Source of the DNA: an uncultured Aquimarina sp.
GTDB lineage: Bacteria > Bacteroidota > Bacteroidia > Flavobacteriales > Flavobacteriaceae
Direction of reading: 5' to 3'
Assembly: GCA_947493035.1 (NCBI GenBank)
Contig: CANLOW010000001.1
Span: forward strand, 310,001 to 374,000
Length of the DNA stretch: 64,000 bases
The notes below the pieces were generated by a model that was given only the letters and a program-made list of their open reading frames with translations, had not been told where the DNA came from and made no database searches. A program made the translations under genes and the position numbers. Positions 61,901 to 64,000 of this stretch are shown in pieces (within the stretch, counting starts at the first letter, position 1; the number at the start of each line of letters is the position of its first letter).

Positions 61901-64000
61901 AGAGCAACTACATACTTATCTAGAATTATATGATGGAAATCGATTGATTCACGAAGAAACGGTAACGATCAAAAAAGGAAGTAAAATTCTCAATATTTCG
62001 CTGCCAAAACTGAATTATGATAAGGTAACCGCCAAAGTACATTACCATATTTTTAATCGATTTTATAATCAACAAAAAGTGTTAGACTTTTCTAAAACTC
62101 CTGTGAATTTGGAAATCGAAAAGAAACACTTTACGGATAAATTAGTCCCTGGCGGAAAAGAAACTTGGAGCTTCAAACTAAAATCGTCTGACAAGAAAAC
62201 CTTTCAAGCAGAAGGATTGGCGAGTATGTACGATGCTTCTTTAGATCAATTTAGACCTCATTCATGGAATACTAATTTTGGATTTAGCACTTATACTCCA
62301 CCTGCACCGACAACTCAAGAATTGAACACGCTCAGCACGAAGAGTACTTATTACAATGAAGTTGTCAATCGTATTCCTTTACCTCATATTCCTTTAGAAA
62401 AATTGAATCTATATGGATTTACGTTTAATAAAATTAATTCATGGGAGTATCGACAGTATTTGAGAGACCTCAAAACCGATACTGAACACGAAAAATTATT
62501 AAAAACATATAATGCACAACTAAAATTGTACGAGTCTGGCAAGGTTCAAATTAAACCTCTTAAACCTGAAAAAATAGTATTCCAAAATATTCATACTGTA
62601 TCAGAAGCACTCCAAGGTCGAACAGCTGGTATATCTTTATCCAAACGATCATCTAAATCATTATATCAAGAAGTGGAATTAGTAGCTGATGAAGCAGAGG
62701 AAACTAATAGTCCTAATACAGCTTTACTAGCTAAAGCTGTCAAAAAAGAAGCTTTAGATCTCCCCAGTTTAAAAACCATCAAAACTAGAGAAAATCTTAA
62801 CGAAACGGCTTTCTTTTTACCCAACCTAAAAACCAATAAAAAAGGGGAAATCGAATTTGAATTTACTTCTCCAGAAGCCTTAACCCAATGGAATTTGCAA
62901 TTATTAGCGCATACCAAACAAGCTACTTGGGGGAAACTAAATGCTGAAGCATTGACCCAAAAAGATCTAAATATCATTCCGAATGCTCCACGCTTTTTAC
63001 GAGAAGGAGATCAACTATTGTTTAGTGCTAAAATCTCTAATCTTTCAGACAACCCATTACATGGTACAGCACTTTTAGAATGGACAAATCCTACTAATGG
63101 TGAAGTAGTGACTTCATCATTAAAACAAGAAAATGAAACACAAAACTTCTCTATTGCAGCCAATGGAAGTACCGAAGTAGCTTGGGAGTTAGATATCCCA
63201 GAAGGCTTGGGAGCGATTCAATATAAAATTGTTGCTAAAGCAGGAAATGCTACCGATGGACAAACGGCTGTGATCCCTGTATTAACAAATCGTAAGCTGG
63301 TTACTGAAAGTATAGCGATGTGGGTGCGTCCTGGAGAAACAGAGACTTATACGTTGAATAATTTTGACCCTAATAGCACGACTCAAAAACCACATCAAAT
63401 TACTTTAGAGTATACTTCGAACCCTGCTTGGTTAGCGATTAAGTCACTGCCTTACTTGATGGAGTTTCCTCATGAATGTAGCGAACAGACGTTTTCTAGA
63501 TTGTATGCCAATACCATTGCAACGCACATCATCAATTCGCAACCAAATATCAAGAAAGTATTCGAAAGCTGGGAAGCAAATGGATCGTTGCAAAGTCCTC
63601 TAGAAAAAAATGAAACCCTAAAGCAAGTCTTAATTGCAGAAACCCCTTGGTTAAGAGCCGCTCAATCAGAGACAGAACAACAAAAGCGACTTTCTGAATT
63701 ATTTGAAGTTCGTAAGATGTCTCGTGCTAATGAGCGTGCTATTAATAAGCTAAAGCAACTGCAAAAATCTAATGGAGGATTCCCTTGGTTTAGTGGCGGT
63801 AGAGCAAACCGATACATCACTCGACATGTGGTTTCTGGCTTTGGACATTTGGAACGCTTGGGAGTATTAGAACAACGCTCTAAAACAGATCGCATGCTTC
63901 AAAAAGCAATCCAATTCTTAGATCGCGAATGGATAAAAGATTTCGAAGAGTATAAAAATCGCAACAAAGACGTTGAAAATTTCTACAAACAAACTCGATT
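58920..64000 (+). CDS. Alpha-2-macroglobulin-family protein, runs off the window end
   Basis: At least 1693 residues are in the window; it is open at the 3' end. It has a signal peptide (1-22) and no lipobox. A carboxypeptidase-regulatory-like segment (about 495-560) is followed by the MG2 domain (LDRSIYRPGQKVYYK from about 590), the A2M domain (NETAFFLP at about 1294) and the thioester motif CSEQ (Cys1520). Bacterial relatives trap proteases in the periplasm and often pair with a penicillin-binding protein. Unusually, VSEALQGRTAGISL (about 1227-1240) copies the plug motif of SusC proteins. I checked the frame at several points by codon position and found no stop. Confidence 0.9.
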   Translation, partial: MAQRYVFLIILSFLQSIFMAQAQQNFEAAWLEIDQLEIEGKVTTALDKVKAIHKKAVSKKNDEQRLKALLFQWKFQQIIDEKSQVSILESIHQEIEQTSFPVKNILYSYLASFLESHYNDNYWRISQRTSTEAAALKDYRTWDVKTFSNEISSFYNKALENSTLLGNTAVDDFTELLVTVPISRKYKPTLYDIIAHKALAFYKNSRNSLQPKDAFLINDEAYYDLPKKFYTSTISTTDTASFQYQSLKIYQELERIHSQRKNKDAFIFNLLQRFEYVKNNWKGSDTDETYLKHIQNLQKTYPSNATNLALAEAYRALAFRKDDDNKYLYPEYNKKALQLINTIEEQSKDTRIIAKAKNLKSQILQKKLNWQTQSLYLPNKKQLAKLAFTNTEKATLHIYQVPFEFNIEELKPYHQKDSLAKDYLKKRKLVHSTTYSLPKKTDHNTYSTEVIVPQLPLGHYIFTLIADDDEKSWKYHQQSVSKIGFNKTVLKGKTRYQIVDRYTGAPISNTNIKVRHRDRYNRENSWSTHTKTTDSDGYFNQPQSDRHNSYQLVVQLDKDSLKIKDRNYQYRDNNNYANQNKKYQSKTLLFLDRSIYRPGQKVYYKAIAIAKENEVSSSLSDQQININVQDVNGQSIFNKVVTTNEYGSVHGDFDLPKSGLTGNFHISASISKPRDRYRNQNAGVSFSVEEYKRPTFEVTFEPATKIFKLNDTVTVKGSAKAFFGGNITDATVTYSIKRTVRPLYWWWRSMPSNESGKQIDQGTLTTDDQGNFTINFLAETDSPEIENKVFNYEISAKVTDINGETREATQTIKVADKNLLADIVVDETLSSDTSSEVIIKTKDVNDNPIKTTGSLTAYKLKAPKRYLNARPWPSPDIQNIDLAAFENTFAHIPYTNENDPKQWEKGVSFCEHTFENTAEATFLLDEMKDWPAGKYLLVTTVTDPLTKASTENQKLITLTHKQQEIPADQQLFDFTVDYNPKNKSKATFKLSTSVEQLHTYLELYDGNRLIHEETVTIKKGSKILNISLPKLNYDKVTAKVHYHIFNRFYNQQKVLDFSKTPVNLEIEKKHFTDKLVPGGKETWSFKLKSSDKKTFQAEGLASMYDASLDQFRPHSWNTNFGFSTYTPPAPTTQELNTLSTKSTYYNEVVNRIPLPHIPLEKLNLYGFTFNKINSWEYRQYLRDLKTDTEHEKLLKTYNAQLKLYESGKVQIKPLKPEKIVFQNIHTVSEALQGRTAGISLSKRSSKSLYQEVELVADEAEETNSPNTALLAKAVKKEALDLPSLKTIKTRENLNETAFFLPNLKTNKKGEIEFEFTSPEALTQWNLQLLAHTKQATWGKLNAEALTQKDLNIIPNAPRFLREGDQLLFSAKISNLSDNPLHGTALLEWTNPTNGEVVTSSLKQENETQNFSIAANGSTEVAWELDIPEGLGAIQYKIVAKAGNATDGQTAVIPVLTNRKLVTESIAMWVRPGETETYTLNNFDPNSTTQKPHQITLEYTSNPAWLAIKSLPYLMEFPHECSEQTFSRLYANTIATHIINSQPNIKKVFESWEANGSLQSPLEKNETLKQVLIAETPWLRAAQSETEQQKRLSELFEVRKMSRANERAINKLKQLQKSNGGFPWFSGGRANRYITRHVVSGFGHLERLGVLEQRSKTDRMLQKAIQFLDREWIKDFEEYKNRNKDVENFYKQTR

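Noticed and set aside
59858..63895. Several antisense open frames within 58920-64000
   Set aside because: They lie opposite the long alpha-2-macroglobulin frame, which has clear domain motifs, and show no family features.
1..64000. CRISPR arrays, tRNA or rRNA genes, insertion sequences, prophage genes
   Set aside because: I saw no regularly spaced repeats, no cloverleaf-type sequences, no transposase or integrase motifs and no phage structural genes.

Overview
The window looks like chromosomal DNA of a marine-type member of the Bacteroidota, most probably a Flavobacteriaceae. The evidence is AT-rich coding, the near absence of Shine-Dalgarno sites, -7 boxes of the TAnnTTTG type, two SusC/SusD pairs with FecR anti-sigma factors and an ECF sigma factor, mevalonate-pathway genes next to a UbiA prenyltransferase, and many short secreted or lipoprotein genes. 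I see no rRNA, tRNA, CRISPR array, insertion sequence or prophage. About 47 protein genes fill the window densely, and no gap is longer than about 300 bases.

Layout. 248-1921 encodes an Omp85-type outer-membrane barrel. 2123-6764 is a run of five secreted, mostly uncharacterised proteins (two are tandem paralogues, one is DUF6175-like), closed by a terminator-like hairpin. This is the best candidate in the window for an undescribed envelope system. 6918-9892 holds rlmB and a dipeptidyl-peptidase IV. 9896-26398 is a large nutrient-uptake and signalling block on the minus strand: a VCBS/ASPIC lipoprotein, then two tandem FecR-SusC-SusD modules that share one divergent ECF sigma gene. The two modules have almost identical susC leaders and similar terminators. 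Only the distal SusC carries the STN signalling domain. 26426-31144 holds a DUF72 protein, a stand-alone receiver and a large Reg_prop/Y_Y_Y histidine kinase.

31374-38932 is a planctomycete-style four-gene cluster: a DUF1549/DUF1553 cytochrome protein, a DUF1501 protein, a beta-propeller, and a DUF2231/cytochrome protein with leucine-rich-repeat-like units. A TPR/LuxR-like membrane regulator lies divergent to it. 41438-44983 carries isoprenoid genes (UbiA, GHMP/mevalonate kinase, diphosphomevalonate decarboxylase) and a TspO. 45077-58251 is mostly housekeeping and small accessory genes: a DUF4442 protein, a BaiN-like flavoprotein, TrmN6, a di-haem peroxidase, a ParE-type toxin-antitoxin pair, a DUF302 lipoprotein, a NYN-LOTUS protein, a phosphoesterase, a degenerate deacetylase-like protein, RadC, a DUF1569 protein, a lipoprotein and the murein-recycling ligase Mpl. 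The window ends inside a very large alpha-2-macroglobulin gene that starts at 58920. It has an intact CxEQ thioester motif and an unexpected SusC-plug-like segment.

All assignments come from reading motifs and architecture by eye. No database search was run.
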